Source of the DNA: Hyphomicrobiales bacterium
Lineage (GTDB): Bacteria > Pseudomonadota > Alphaproteobacteria > Rhizobiales > Rhizobiaceae
NCBI GenBank assembly: GCA_900468805.1
Contig: UEIF01000017.1
Location: 124,001 to 188,000, forward strand
Direction: 5' to 3'
Length of the DNA: 64,000 nucleotides
The notes beneath the pieces were generated by a model. It made no database searches. It was not told the origin of the DNA and was given only the letters and a program-made list of their open reading frames with translations. A program made the position numbers and the translations under genes. This document shows, in pieces, positions 62,580 through 64,000 of the stretch. Positions within the stretch are counted from its first letter, which is position 1. Every line of letters begins with the position of its first letter.

Positions 62580-64000
<1,421 letters not shown>

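Overview
The window looks like part of a Rhizobiaceae chromosome (Rhizobium/Agrobacterium type). It is GC-rich, densely coded and mostly housekeeping. The rhizobial signs are separate fbcF/petA, petB and petC genes with a GTG-started TAT-signal Rieske protein, a BA14K-family protein, a ClpS2-like adaptor, DUF1059, DUF1236 and DUF3052 proteins, a general-stress (EcfG-type) promoter and two copies of a rhizobial intergenic palindrome. I saw no rRNA, tRNA, CRISPR array, prophage or insertion sequence. Both ends cut a gene: a TPR-type exported protein at the left and aspartate aminotransferase at the right.

Layout: 1-4.2 kb carries small enzymes (metallophosphoesterase, NUDIX hydrolase, glutathionyl-hydroquinone reductase-like GST, two GNAT acetyltransferases). 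4.2-11.1 kb is a compact four-gene minus-strand operon, MoxR ATPase - DUF58 - BatA/DUF4159 - GATase-like membrane protein. 11.2-13.8 kb is DUF1285 - CoA-type NUDIX - CCA-adding enzyme, with start/stop overlaps. 13.8-18.1 kb holds DUF1059, hemF, a Na/Pi cotransporter and trmL. 18.2-23.7 kb has two paralogous ABC half-exporters, an orphan ParD-like antitoxin and an EEP-family phosphatase. 23.9-26.7 kb is the cytochrome bc1 operon, followed by apt, two MaoC hydratases and a membrane protein.

29.5-36.4 kb contains ychF, clpS, a GNAT, pth, a periplasmic binding protein with a GGDEF/EAL protein, and rplY. 36.7-41.7 kb has a second GGDEF/EAL protein (MHYT sensor) and an exported protein with an EPDQ-rich tail. 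A truncated paralogue of that exported protein lies next to it, inside the prs terminator region. 41.6-47.6 kb is prs, a lipoprotein, and an lgt - midA-like - pgeF - M24 operon. 47.8-52.9 kb holds ubiK, YbjN, proC, csaA, DUF1349, an MBL hydrolase, an SH3/DUF1236 exported protein and a small glycine-rich membrane protein. 52.9-53.6 kb is a decayed branched-chain aminotransferase. 53.8-56.4 kb is a MarR - response regulator - histidine kinase operon resembling PetP/PetR. 56.5-64 kb contains an HxlR/SDR pair, a BA14K protein, a cold-shock protein, a DMT permease, DUF3052, a PQQ-type sugar dehydrogenase, two small membrane proteins and aatA.

Functional threads are cell-envelope maturation (lgt, pgeF, lipoproteins, possibly the MoxR cluster), respiration (petABC, hemF, ubiK, MidA-like methyltransferase and possibly the PetP/PetR-like regulators), translation (cca, trmL, pth, rplY, ychF, csaA) and c-di-GMP signalling (two proteins). 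The least understood coherent unit is the MoxR/DUF58/DUF4159/GATase operon. The most informative newly noticed items are the decayed aminotransferase, the truncated paralogue at the prs terminator, the doubly hairpinned leader of the small glycine-rich gene and the EcfG promoter before the SH3 gene. All family assignments come from reading the sequence; no database search was run.
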